Assembly: GCA_011037195.1 (NCBI GenBank)
Contig: JAAEAF010000115.1
Span: 62,001 to 126,000 of the forward strand
From: Triatoma infestans
Taxonomy: Eukaryota; Arthropoda; Insecta; Hemiptera; Reduviidae
Reading direction: 5' to 3'
Length of the DNA stretch: 64,000 nucleotides
Each line of letters starts with the position of its first letter. The stretch's first letter is position 1. The position numbers were made by a program, and so were the translations under genes. Below, piece after piece: positions 1-11,000 of the stretch. The notes below the pieces were generated by a model. That model saw only the letters and a list, made by a program, of their open reading frames with translations. It ran no database searches and was not told where the DNA came from.

Positions 1-165
1 CTGGAGAAAAATAGGTAAGGTCAGATGGATCATTTGAAAGAGGAAGGAGAGGACGAGAGTTTACACACGAATCAATCTCTACTAATAATGTATACAGATT
101 TACGTTTGTTAAAATGTTGGTACCCATCTTTCTTCTCAAATGATGCTTAACTAATTTAATATTGG

Positions 166-430
166 CTTCCCACAATCAAAACAACACCTACGAAAGAGAA
201 TTAGACAACATGAATTAGACGTAGCTAACAAAAGAAATTGACAGTACAGCCCTCACAAAACATGCACTCACCCTTGCCCACTCCTTTGATTTCCGAAACA
301 CATCTGTCCTAACCACCCATTCCAGCCACCTGAAGCGACTTCTTTCTGAATCCATCCACATTAACCTCAACCCTAACTCTATCAACTACAAAAAAGACAT
401 TACCTCTGTTATAAGGGAAGGGAGAAGAAG
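166..430 (+). pseudogene. Penelope-like GIY-YIG endonuclease fragment
   Basis: Translation with one frame break gives YIGESKQ-like residues, then LRKRIRQHELDVANK and TALTKHALTLAHSFDFRNTS, the C-terminal endonuclease of a PLE. The same text occurs in opposite orientation at about 1565-1792, so the two form an inverted pair around about 1.1 kb. The copy here is truncated and frameshifted. Confidence 0.65.
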
Positions 431-1157
431 TTTGGGATAGGCTGATACGCTGAATTGGGGGCATAAACTCAAAATCTGCATTACTTCAGGAGGGGGCTGT
501 ATATAAGAAATGTTTTTAATCCACTGAGAATTGGTGCGTGGGTATTAGTTGGTGGAACTGTTGGTCTGTAGGTATGTAAATTTTTGGTGTTGTTGTTTTT
601 TGTGTTTGAGAAGGTAAGCTGAGTAGAGAGTGGAGGTGACGGAAAGGAAGGTACCGTAATCATCTTGACTGACAGTGGCTTGAATATATTTCAACAAATG
701 CGTTTTTTCATTTTGTAGATAAACTATTTCCCAATGTGTGGAACTAATTTCAGCAATTAAAATAGAATTCTTGAATCTGATTGCATTTTCTTCATCTGTT
801 TCGGGATGAGATATGAGGGATTGGTGGGAGTTTATTGAAGAGACTGTCGATATGTTTCGGAAATAACTGAGCCGAACGGCATTTTAAAAGAAAAACGTGA
901 ACTCACGCGTGATGCTTTCTTCAGTGTAGAGGTAATGGCATATTTTTTTTTTTTAAATTGTATTTATCGTTGAAGTACTTGAATCCCAGAGATTGTCTAT
1001 TTGTATGTGGATGAGTATGTTGTGTGAGATTCTAAGCCAAATAGTCCATATCCATGTAAACAATATTTATGTTTGCCGTTGCTAATTAAACAAGCTAAAA
1101 AATTAGCTTAGTTAGCTGGGGCCTAAGAAGAAACTTTTTATTTTTTCAAAAAAGTTT

Positions 1158-1198
1158 ATTCGACGTTTCGGACACCTTTGGTGTCCTTCCTCAGGAAC
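1158..1198 (-). ncRNA. Hammerhead ribozyme motif, family C
   Basis: On the minus strand, stem I strand GUUC is followed by CUGAGGA, one extra A, GGACACC-AAA-GGUGUCC (a perfect 7-bp stem II), GAAA, the self-complementary ACGU, C and GAAU. Stem I pairs GUUC with GAAU (3 Watson-Crick plus one wobble). The predicted cleavage site is after GUC. PLE ends are known to carry hammerheads with a tiny stem III that act best as dimers. All core residues are present, but activity is inferred. Confidence 0.75.
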
Positions 1199-1439
1199 TA
1201 CAAAACAAAAAATATGGATATCAAGAAAATTGTATGATAAAATTGAAACATATAACAATTGAACAATATTAGAAAGATATGATACCTGTTAGGGAAGAAT
1301 GGAGAGTTAAATGTTTGAGGAGGTTATTGTTTGGTTGTAGAGTAAGGTATGCTGCAAATAAAATAGAGAGGGGAAATTTTTTCCAAGTTGGGAAATGTGA
1401 AGGGTGGTAGAAATGAAAAACAATTCAGTTAATAATTAT

Positions 1440-1860
1440 AAGAGAAATAAATGAATATAAATAAACTAGAAAATGAGTGGAAAGTGTAGAAAGTTGGTAT
1501 GTGTAATTTAGTTGAGGGGGCCTTTTTTGAGGAAGCGGAAAATGTTGCTGTAAGAAGAGGTAATGTCTTTTTTGTAGTTGATAGAGTTAGGGTTGAGGTT
1601 AATGTGGATGGATTCAGAAAGAAGTCGCTTCAGGTTGCTGGAATGGGTGGTTAGGACAAAAGCGTTTCGGAAATCAAAGGAGTGGGCAAGGGTGAGTGCA
1701 TGTTTTGTGAGGGCTGTACTGTCAATTTCTTTTGTTAGCTACGTCTAGTTCATGTTGTCTAATTCTCTTTCGTAGATGTTGTTTTGATTCACCAATGTAA
1801 CATGCGTTACAGTTTGGTGCAGTGCAAACAAAGTATGCTAAACAGAGTTCGTTGTGTCAT
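1440..1860 (-). pseudogene. Penelope-like GIY-YIG endonuclease, minus copy
   Basis: This is the reverse-complement copy of 166-430. It extends upstream into the Cys-rich start of the domain (text like VCTAPNCNACYIGES, with frame breaks). Distal to it, towards lower coordinates, lie the 3' untranslated part and a hammerhead motif at 1158-1198, in the order expected for a PLE 3' end. It belongs to the same element as the RT fragment at 2094-2483. Frame disruptions make it a pseudogene. Confidence 0.65.
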
Positions 1861-2093
1861 AAGTTTCAATGGGGTTTTTTGAGTTTAGAGAACAGTTTGC
1901 TGAGTTAGATGGAGGAGTAGAGGCCAGATTTGAGATTGGGAATGATAGACTTTAGAATATGCATGATTTTGTATGAGATTATTTGTGTAGATGAAAGAAC
2001 GATTATAGATGGCTCGGGCATAGAATGGGTTTTTTAAAGGGTTGGTTTTAGTTTACAGAATGTTTTGAGGATGAGGTGATTTGGATAATGATT

Positions 2094-2483
2094 TTATAGT
2101 AGAATGTTGTGTATTTTGTTGATATTGTTTTTCTGGAATGGAGGTGCAGACAAGTTAATGGCTCGGTAATATAAGTTTTTGATGGAATTAATTTTATGAT
2201 GTAAGGGCTGATTTAAAAGGAAATGTAGCAGTCTGCCGGAGTAAGTAGGTTTGGTGTACCAATTGTATGTGAATGTTTGGTATGGTTGTCGCATTATTAG
2301 AGTGTCTAGGAAAGAAATTTGGTTGTTTTGTTCTGTTTCTAGAGTAAACTGTATGCGTGAATGGTAAGAATTAAAGGTATCAAGTATTAAGGGAACGTGG
2401 TCTGGATTGACAGTCAGAAAGAGGTCGTCTTTGGCCCAGCCAACTAATTTTACCTTCAATTGATAGGGACCATTCACGCACAC
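2094..2483 (-). pseudogene. Penelope-like reverse transcriptase, C-terminal fragment
   Basis: The 129-residue open frame contains QFTLETEQNNQISFLDTLIM and YNWYTKPTYSGRLLHFLLNQ followed by HHKINSIKNLYYRAINLS. This is the FLD-type thumb region that follows the catalytic palm in PLE reverse transcriptases. The catalytic YxDD box is missing, so it is a fragment. The GIY-YIG part of the same minus-strand element lies at 1440-1860. Confidence 0.75.
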
Positions 2484-2672
2484 AGTTTACTCTAGAAACA
2501 GAACAAAACAACCACATTTCTTTCTGAATGCATCCACATTAAGCTCAACCCTAACTATCAATTGCAAAAAAGACATTACCTCTTCTTACAACAACATTTT
2601 CCGACAAAAAAGCTATCCCCCACTAAATTACACATACCAACTTTCTATACTTTCCACTCATTTTCTAGTTTT
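2478..2672 (+). repeat. Inverted duplicate of the PLE (fold-back arm)
   Basis: From about 2470 the + strand repeats minus-strand text of the same element: first the piece found at about 2320-2365, then, after an internal deletion, the piece at about 1460-1630. The PLE therefore folds back on itself at about 2470. Arm similarity is obvious by eye but not exact. Confidence 0.6.
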
Positions 2673-4138
2673 AATATAAATTTAATATATTACAAGTTCT
2701 CAATTGAGCTATTATTGCTATGACATTATGGGGTAATGGAAGTGCTAAGTATAATTGGGGGTCATGCATTGAAATTCAGTATTTAGAAGTTTGTAAATAT
2801 AACAGAAGGTACTTTGTGTACACGTTCTGTGTCATTATTTAATAAATATCTCTTGTAATTAGCCAAAATTTACAAAAATTCTTTAATGTCCCGAAATTTA
2901 TTTCACATAGATTTGCATTAAATGCTTGAATTGGGACCACCAGTTGTATCTAAGAAATCCCTAAAATCTGTTTTTTCGTAATAGTGTTTGAAACAAAATG
3001 ATAGTTTTTAAAGCTGCAGATAGTGTTTGGTCGTTTTATAAATATGAAGATAGTGTTGCAAGTTTAAAGAAAATCTGGTGTGAAACACTTAACACGACTT
3101 TCTTTTACCTACTGATACAATTGGTGCCGCCAAAGAATTTCTTTTAATTTAATAATTTTACATAAAATGTCCAAGACAACACTTACCAGTCACGCGGGAC
3201 ATTCATTACCTTACATGCAATACTTATTACTAAACAGTTTTATTAACATCTATTGAAATGGTTGGAAATTAACGTACAGTATAAATTATGAATAAAATAT
3301 GGGTATTTGTTTTGAGCCATCTAAATCGAGCGAGCCGCTTAATTGATCGCTTATGCTGACGGTTTACTTGCGATAAAGTAGTAGATCACAACTAGTTTTT
3401 AATCATCTTTAGCTTTAGGAAAGTACATTCGCCAGTGATAAAAAATTCTCCAACAGCAACTACCCATTGCGTTTCTAGTAATGGCTTGGGATAAAATTTC
3501 TAAGGAGGTATCCTTTTCATTGTTTCTTCATATTCTGCATGGACCCCGAAGTACTGAAGTGAATGACAAGGAATACACAGAACTATTGGAATTAGACTTT
3601 TTCTCCGATATTTAATAATAATGTGATTGAAAATTTCTGTCATGTACTTATATCCTGGGGAAAAGTAGTGTTGCTATTTTGTTCCGGCTAATTCCGGTAA
3701 GGAATTGAATATCTTTAAGGTTTAATTATTCTGGCCACTTCAAAGGATCATGGGCAACAAAATGAATTTTACTTGTCATCTTCTGCCGATTCAATTTGTT
3801 GTAAAGCCCTGTCCTCCTGTTTCAAAAAAGGTTGCAGAATCCAACTAGTTTTTTTTTTTTCAAAATACCTCCAAAACGAAAAATCGCTGAGAGCTCAAAC
3901 TTGATATTGGATTTAGATATAAACTACTAAAATACTAAAGTTTCGTTCAAAATCCGTCTAACAGAAATGTGCTCTAGTGAATTTTATTTTCAGTTTTTCT
4001 CGATTTTCCCAAAATGCTCCATTATTCTAAGAACTTCACGCATTATTTACACACATTTCTTTTCCCCATCACTTTTATTTAAAATTTCTCCAGGAAACTG
4101 GAAGGATAGAATCAGAGACATTTTCCGTGACAGACTGC
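2673..4138. other. AT-rich non-coding sequence
   Basis: I see no coding exon. Part of it (about 3055-3130) resembles the dispersed repeat that starts with GTGAAACACT and CACACGACTTTC, seen better at 31025. The rest looks unique and is probably Plc intron sequence. Confidence 0.5.
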
Positions 4139-4148
4139 TTCCTTTTGT

Positions 4149-4192
4149 GGTCATCGGCCGGTTTCGGGCGTTCGCCCAGCATCAGGAGATGC
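4149..4192 (-). ncRNA. Degraded hammerhead motif, family A
   Basis: On the minus strand CUGAUGC replaces the consensus CUGANGA. GGGCG-AA-CGCCC and GAAA are intact, stem III is ACCGGC instead of the palindromic ACCGGU, and two extra bases break stem I. It is probably inactive. Confidence 0.55.
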
Positions 4193-4240
4193 ATTAGTCA
4201 AGCAGTGTACAAATCTGCGTTATCATACGGTTTGATAAAC

Positions 4241-4280
4241 GCATCCTGATGATGGGCGATCTCCCGAAACCGGTCGATGG
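4241..4280 (+). ncRNA. Hammerhead motif, family A, with canonical CUGAUGA box
   Basis: GCAUC is followed by CUGAUGA, an extra U, a shortened stem II (GGG-CGAUCU-CCC), GAAA, the ACCGGU palindrome overlapping the last A, then C and GAUGG. Stem I pairs CAUC with GAUG. The predicted cleavage lies between 4275 and 4276. The core is complete; the shorter stem II may lower activity. Confidence 0.7.
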
Positions 4281-4299
4281 TCACAGAAAGAAGCTCACA

Positions 4300-4720
4300 G
4301 AATTTTTTGAATAAAATATCACTGTGGATAGCCTGAGGTCATCGCGTCTCCTGACCGCAAACATACATTTTTCTGAAAAAATATCTGTAATAAATGTGAT
4401 GTCTATGTATTTGTGAAGTTGATATACCCGTTTTAAGAAAATCGCAGGAGCCATTTTCGAGAAAATCTTAAACTGCAAAAATCAATAAATCGTATTTCCG
4501 GGTGAAAGGTAAAGACTGAAACCTTCGTGTCGGTTACCATGGTGAAAATAAAAAAATACATGACTTTTTTTTTTAGATTTTTTTTATTTATACACACAGA
4601 CCATTTGCTAAAAATATTTTCGTACTTAGGGAACCCCAAAACATATACTTTCAGTGAAAACTCAGCTTCAAGTCCTACACATCATGTAAACTCTCCACTT
4701 TTTGGCACATTTATTATTGC
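4300..4720. repeat. Dispersed repeat copy (31-kb-type)
   Basis: It shares ordered blocks with 31380-31650: a block with AGGAGCCATTTTCGAGAAAA, a block with TATTTCCGG, a run with ACACACAGACC, and a block ending GTGAAAACTCA. Open frames across it are short and uninformative. It is a diverged, non-coding copy of the same interspersed family. Confidence 0.5.
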
Positions 4721-4864
4721 ACATTATGGACAAATGTAATTATTGAGAAAACTGAAGCAGACGAAATTTTTTTTTTTTAGGCAGGTAAATTTACGACCGT
4801 AATGAATTCGGCATTAAAGTTACTGTAAAACTAGACCTCTCGTAATCACACTGTTTACTGTTAG

Positions 4865-5029
4865 GGGAAGATGAAATAGAAAGTTCGAGTGGCGATGAAG
4901 ATGAAAAGCCTTCTGCGGACAAAGGTGATAAAGCTGGATCTGCCAAAGAATCTGAAGCAGGTGCTGAAATATCCGCTCTAGTCAACTACGTTCAGCCCGT
5001 TCATTTCGTATCGTTCGAAGTTACGGAAA
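4865..5029 (+). CDS. Plc21C: Plc exon a: acidic X-Y linker and start of Y domain
   Basis: The acceptor AG is at 4863-4864 and the GTGAGT donor at 5030. The exon starts with the last two bases of a split codon and ends with one base of the next. It encodes an Asp/Glu/Ser-rich stretch ([20 protein letters not shown]) and then [18 protein letters not shown]. An acidic X-Y linker that blocks the active site until the enzyme meets a membrane is known for this family. The second half matches the conserved ALVNYIQPVKF-type entry into the Y domain. Confidence 0.9.
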
Positions 5030-8000
5030 GTGAGTTTTTGTTTACAGTCTTTGTTATTTAAATTTGTATATTTTCATGGTCTTTTGTTATTATTATTTTA
5101 CAGAAAAGAATAGATTCTACGAAATGTCGTCATTTGATGAAAAGCAGGCTACAATGCTTTTAAAAGAATCACCAATAGAATTTGTAAAATATAATAAGCA
5201 GCAACTGTCTAGAGTATATCCGGCCGGTACTAGATTTGATTCTTCAAACTTCATGCCTCAAGTATTTTGGAATGCTGGGTGCCAGTTGGTAGCTCTAAAT
5301 TATCAAACATTAGGTACGCTGAAATCCTTAATTTTATAAAAATATTTAAATGGAATTATTTATAATTGTATTAAAACCCATACTTTATTTACATCGTACA
5401 AGAATTAATACTTCCGTACAAATCCTTACTTTAGTTCTATTTAATTTTGTCCAAAATTTATCATTTTCTTGTTCATTTGTTCATGCTGAGTCACTTTATT
5501 TCATTCTTAGATGATTCGCTCACGAGTTCATTATTCAGAGCTTGCGACTAGTGGTATATTTTTTCTGTCCTGAATATATATGTATTCTGATAACTGGAAC
5601 GATTTTCTTATTTATATAATTTTTGTTTGTTCCAAAGTCAGTTTTACCTGTCAACATTCGATATTATCTTTTGAGGTATTTGATTTTATTTTTGATTATT
5701 ATTTGATTTTATTTTTTGAGGTTATTTGAAAGAACCTTAAAGGAACAGTTATGGTTGGTAAATATGTATATGACAATATTACGTTGTACAATGTTAGGAA
5801 ATGCAAAATAATCTATTTCTTTTGGATCCGTATTAAAGTACAAAAATATTTTTCATCCATATCAAATTTTCCAACGTTTAATATATCTCTGTGAGTATGA
5901 ACTGATCACAATCACTGATCTCAGATCACAATGAACTGTCGACAATTTGTTCGTCAGCAACTTCCCTTTAGTCATCTACACTATATATCCTTCCAATAAT
6001 TATAGGAATGCCTCCCAGACGGTGGAAACGATGCTGGCTGTTTCATTGAAGTTGGTATGTTTTGCGAAGTATTTCCGGTAACTGAAGCTCTGCTTTGTTT
6101 TAGAAACAGTTCTATCCTGAAGTTCCACGGTGAAGCAGTCCATTCTTCATCATCCGGTTGTCTGACCATATTGTTTTATTTGTTTTTCAGACCTTGCTAT
6201 GCAGTTAAATCTTGGAATATTTGAATATAACCAGCGATGTGGTTATCTGCTAAAGCCAGAATTTATGAGAAGACAAGACCGGAGGTTAGTTCTTAAAATT
6301 AATTGCTTATTTTTCAGACCCTTTTTCTTATTGTTTACTTTTTCTCTTTCACTTATAATTGTCATAATTATCACATATAGTAAACTGGGTTCTTATTTTC
6401 TAGATTCGATCCTTTTGCCGAATCAACCGTTGATGGAATTATAGCGGGTACCGTATCTATAAATATAATATCCGGCCAATTCTTGAGTGAAAAGCGATGT
6501 GGCACCTACATTGAAGTTGATATGTTTGGACTTCCTGCGGACACCGTCAGAAAAAAATTTAGAACAAAAATTGTACCTAACAATAGCATCAATCCTGTAT
6601 ACGACGAGGAACCATTTGTATTTAAAAAGGTAAGATCATTATTTGTTTACTTCATGATTTTCAAACTTATTTTATGGTAATCTAAATCAAATAACCTCCA
6701 TGCCAGATAAAAAAAGTTTTAATAAATTTACATGCAGGTAGTTCTGCCAGAACTGGCTTGTATAAGGATCGCCGCTTATGAAGAAGGCGCAAAATTTATA
6801 GGACATCGAGTTCTACCAGTCATTGGTTTATGTCCAGGGTAACAGTGAAAACAACGTTCATAAATTATACTGTTTTGTCTCTCCGAATTCAACTAAATAA
6901 TTTCAAGTATATTCACAGTTACAGGCATGTCGGTCTTCGGACGGAATGTGGACAACCTTTACCATTGGCAACATTGTTTCTGCATATTGTGGTCAAGGAT
7001 TATGTACCTGAAGGTTTTTCAGATTTTGCAGAAGCATTAGCGAATCCTATTAAGTATCAGAGTGAACTGGACAAAAGAGCTCAACAATTAGCAGTTCTTA
7101 CTGAAGATACGGACATTGTAGAGGTGTTTTTATTAATATTTTATTTTAAATTGAATAACCATTTATTACTAATAAAGCGAGAATTCGTTTTGATATTTAT
7201 TTTACTTTAAATCACTGTATATAAAGAATAAAATTTGAAATAATTAAGGAATTCAATATAAATAATAGTTAAGTTTGGTCGTTGTTAAATATTAATTCTT
7301 TGGCCCCTGCCAACATCGTTTTACTTATATTTTAGATTTCTTAGAAAAACAGTTAAAATGAAAGTAAATATCGATTATTGACCAGAAATCAATGTTTTGA
7401 GATCTTTTAGTGTAAAAATATTTTAGAATTTGTCATTTGTCTTCGTAAGCGGACTAAGAAACAAAATATGGCACAAAGTTAAAATTAGTATTATGCAGTC
7501 GAATTATCAACATTAAATCTCAAAATTTTGGCGACTTTTCACTCTGCTTTATTGTAGTATGTCTAGTGGAATAATCTCTTAGAATTTGAAAAAGATATCT
7601 GATATGGAACAAATTTACCGAGATTTCAAATATGTTCAATTTTCTCCTAAATTTAATTGAGATGAGAATTTTATTAAATATTTAGTTGTCCTTCACAGTT
7701 ATAGATGGCGGAACTTATCGTTACACTGAAATGACAATAATGAGGCGAGCTGACGTCGTAGCTCTCCACCAGGTCTCTCAATATGAACATTTATGAGGAA
7801 TGTTTCAAAAATTAAGATATCTTTATATCTGCAGTTGAAAGACAAAGTTTAAAGATAATCGAGTGAAACGTTTAAGACAGAGTTAGGAAAACTTCAAAAA
7901 TCCACTAAATAAAATAAAGTACTTTCGGTTGACCTATTCTCTTCAAACTTGAAATTTTCGCAAAAAATTTAATTACTCTTAATGGTATTTAGATGGAGGA

Positions 8001-11000
8001 TTGATAGATGAAAAAGAAGTCACAGTAAAAGTAAAATGCCACAGCGTCCCCACAATACTCTCTAAAAAATACTTTCTGAAAAAAATGTTTTAAGTAAAAG
8101 TTGTGGATTATTATAAGTTTATTTGTTGTAGCGACATTAAAGAAAAACGGTGGAACTATTCTCGAGTTAATTGCGAAAAATTTTAACTAAATTAACTATC
8201 TAAATAAAATCTATCGATAACTAATCGGCACTAATTGATAGAGCACTTAATACAAACATGGACTCATCCGAGATGTGATATCTCGGTGAGCCTGGGAAGG
8301 CTAGCCACGGTCTTTCAGGCGGAGCTAGTCGGAATTATTACCTACGCCGCCGAAATAAGAAGACGGGGAGTGTATAACTCCAGAATCGTCATTTATTCGG
8401 ATAGTCAGGCTGCCCTGCGGGCAATAGACTCGTGGGAGATCAGGTCAAGGCTGGTACGGGATTGCCTAGGTGCCCTTCGGGAAACCAGTAGTCATAATAA
8501 GGTCTTCATGGCTCTAAATTGACCACCTTGGAGCCTCCCCAGATTCCACAGTTCGACAAAGGACAGCGCTGGAAAGGGGTCTCCAACTTAGGGCGTGCCA
8601 CAATAGACCCATGGGGGTCGCAGTGGCGGAGGCTTAAGAGCCAATCCCCCCATAGATCTAATGTAATCTAATCTAATACAAACATCTTGTGAACATTATG
8701 CGATTTACAATTATGGTAACCTCATACACGCGCGCGCACGATTCAGAGAGACAAATTTCTAAAAAAATACTGTTTTTCTTACTCAAGAGACTTAAAACAT
8801 ATTCCGCTAAAAACTTAATTTCGAAAATTTGACCCGATTATAATCTTAAAAGTTTTAAGAGAAAGTAAAACAAAAATGCTAATGTAAATGATAGTTAAGT
8901 TACAACTTTGTTGTCAGTAACACAAGTAAAACGATGGTTGGCAGGGGCTAAAGAAGAAAACTTTCAACTTCAGAGAAGTTTATTTTTATTTTTCGACATT
9001 TCTTCCACCTTTGGTGTGTACTTTCTCAGGAACTGTCAAGGAGAGGTTGTGAGCGCACTTAAATGTTAGAAGGAGTTATGGTCACATTGTATGGCAACCT
9101 CCTTCCACCATTTAACTTTACTTCCAGACCTCTTCTTAACAGTTCTGGATGAAACATACCGAACATATCCAAAACATCAGAAATTAAACTTTTGTAAAGT
9201 TAAAAAGCTTTCTTCTTTTCCTTTGGAGCATCGTTTTGCTTGTATTAAAAAAAATAATGAAATAAGAAAAGAGTTTTGGTAACATTATTTCGACTAATGT
9301 GGGAAGATTATTGTCATATTTTAACATTCTATAGATAAAGTAATTTTTTTTTATATGGTATTCAAATCGTCAGGCCTTAAAATTACAATGAGATGTTTGT
9401 ACGGCAATGGCCAGAGGAGTTTTTAAAGAAAAATAATTCTTTGTTGCTCTACGTTTCGGGTACCATTGTTGCCCCTCTTTAGGGTAGGAAAGGAGTGAAC
9501 GTTCTCTCATTGTCATTTTTTTTTTAATTTTAAATTATAAAACCAAATATTATTTATTTATTGTTGTTTATGAGTGATTTTCTCAGCTTATGTATTTATT
9601 AGAAAGACCAAAATAAAAGATAATTGTGTGAATGTATAGCTTCAGATATTTAAAAAAAAAACTAGAACACTACAAAGTGCAATCTTACTTTCTCTAGGGT
9701 GGAGGAGGTGGTGACGATACTGGTTCAGGCCATTCTGTGCCAAGAGCTAAACGTGTAGGCTCAATTTGTCTAGAATCTGGAGTACATCATACTAGCAGTA
9801 CTGCCAGCCAGAATGCTCCTCACAGGGCTTCTGTAGCAGCTGCACCACTCACTTCATCTTCTTTAGTGTCTGCTGCGGTTAGGGAAGCCGCCGTAACGCT
9901 AGATGAGTGCATCACTTCAGCCGCCTCTACCACTGCTTCTGGTACGATTGCAGTGGCACAGCAAGATATTCAGTCTCATGTATCCCCACCCAGGCCTCAG
10001 CATCATTCTCATCAATCTACGGCCGCAGGAGGTACATTACCACCCCAAGAGAGACCACTTTCAGGAACTCGTAAGTTTTTAAGATTGTGAATGTTCCATA
10101 ATATGTTTCAACACTACAGTAATTGAGTTTAACCTAACGTTTCAGAAATAGAGGAAATTGTGGCCGATCCAATTGAAACATTTATGGACTGTAAACCTGT
10201 GAAAGAAAAGAAAATAGAATTAGAAAAAAAACTGGAAGCTTTGAAAAAAAAACAAGATAAGGTATTAAGCAAGGATATATTTATTAATTATATTAATAAA
10301 AAGCAAGGATATATTAATTTCTTATATTTATCGTTTGAGAAGTAGTGCGCAGAGAATGAACTTACTGTTTTTCTCTTACCGCAATCGGTCAAATTTGCGA
10401 AACCAGATTCCGGAAATATATGTATAGAAAGTCCTCTGAGTATGAAAAAATGTTCAAATGATTAACATAAGTGAATAGATGTATTATTTTTTTTTGTTAC
10501 GTTCAGAATTTGTTGTCACCAAAAACGTAACAGTCTGTTTTGTTGAAAATATTAAGGGGGGGGCATCTTTTCTTGTTAATAAATTTACAAAATATTACTG
10601 GTTGTGTTAAGTTTCCGGCAACCCAGTTGCTTTAGGTAAAATGCCACTGGGCGCTCTTCAGCAGTAGAGGGAAGACAAGTGAGTTTCATAGCTTGGGTTG
10701 GCCATCTTTTATCTCGTTTAACTTGTTCTTATTAAACTGTGAAAAATTTTAATTAACCAGTAGTTTTGTATAAGTTGTCCAATGGCCAAATTTTAATTGG
10801 AAGATTGCTTATAAAATCCACCTGCTGTACCAGGTTAACTTTTGATCGAACGTGCAATGTGGACTAATCTTAATTTAAGCTAAGCTTCAAGTAGTAATTT
10901 CAAGTGCATTCCTTTACCTCTATCTCCTTACTTAATGCTGTTCACTATCCCTATTCTTGTGTTACCTTGATTGCTTCGACCATTTGATATCTCAGTATTT

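Larger units (their letters stand above)
4100..4320. repeat. Small PLE family-A palindrome with two hammerheads
   Basis: Two copies of the PLE-A terminus face each other. The left arm (minus) runs from GACATTTTCCGTGACAG through a hammerhead, and the right arm (plus) runs from a hammerhead towards GGTCACAGAAAGAAGC. Between them are remnants of the sequence flanking the hammerhead in longer copies. The arms are diverged. Confidence 0.6.
7124..9697 (+). other. Plc intron with repeat insertions
   Basis: A 2.6-kb intron. It holds an inverted pair of a GGCCCCTGCCAAC-containing block (7296-7327 and 8925-8957), a LINE RNase H fragment (8235-8680), a decayed family-C hammerhead (8994-9034) and a family-B PLE end (9356-9530). 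Confidence 0.6.
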
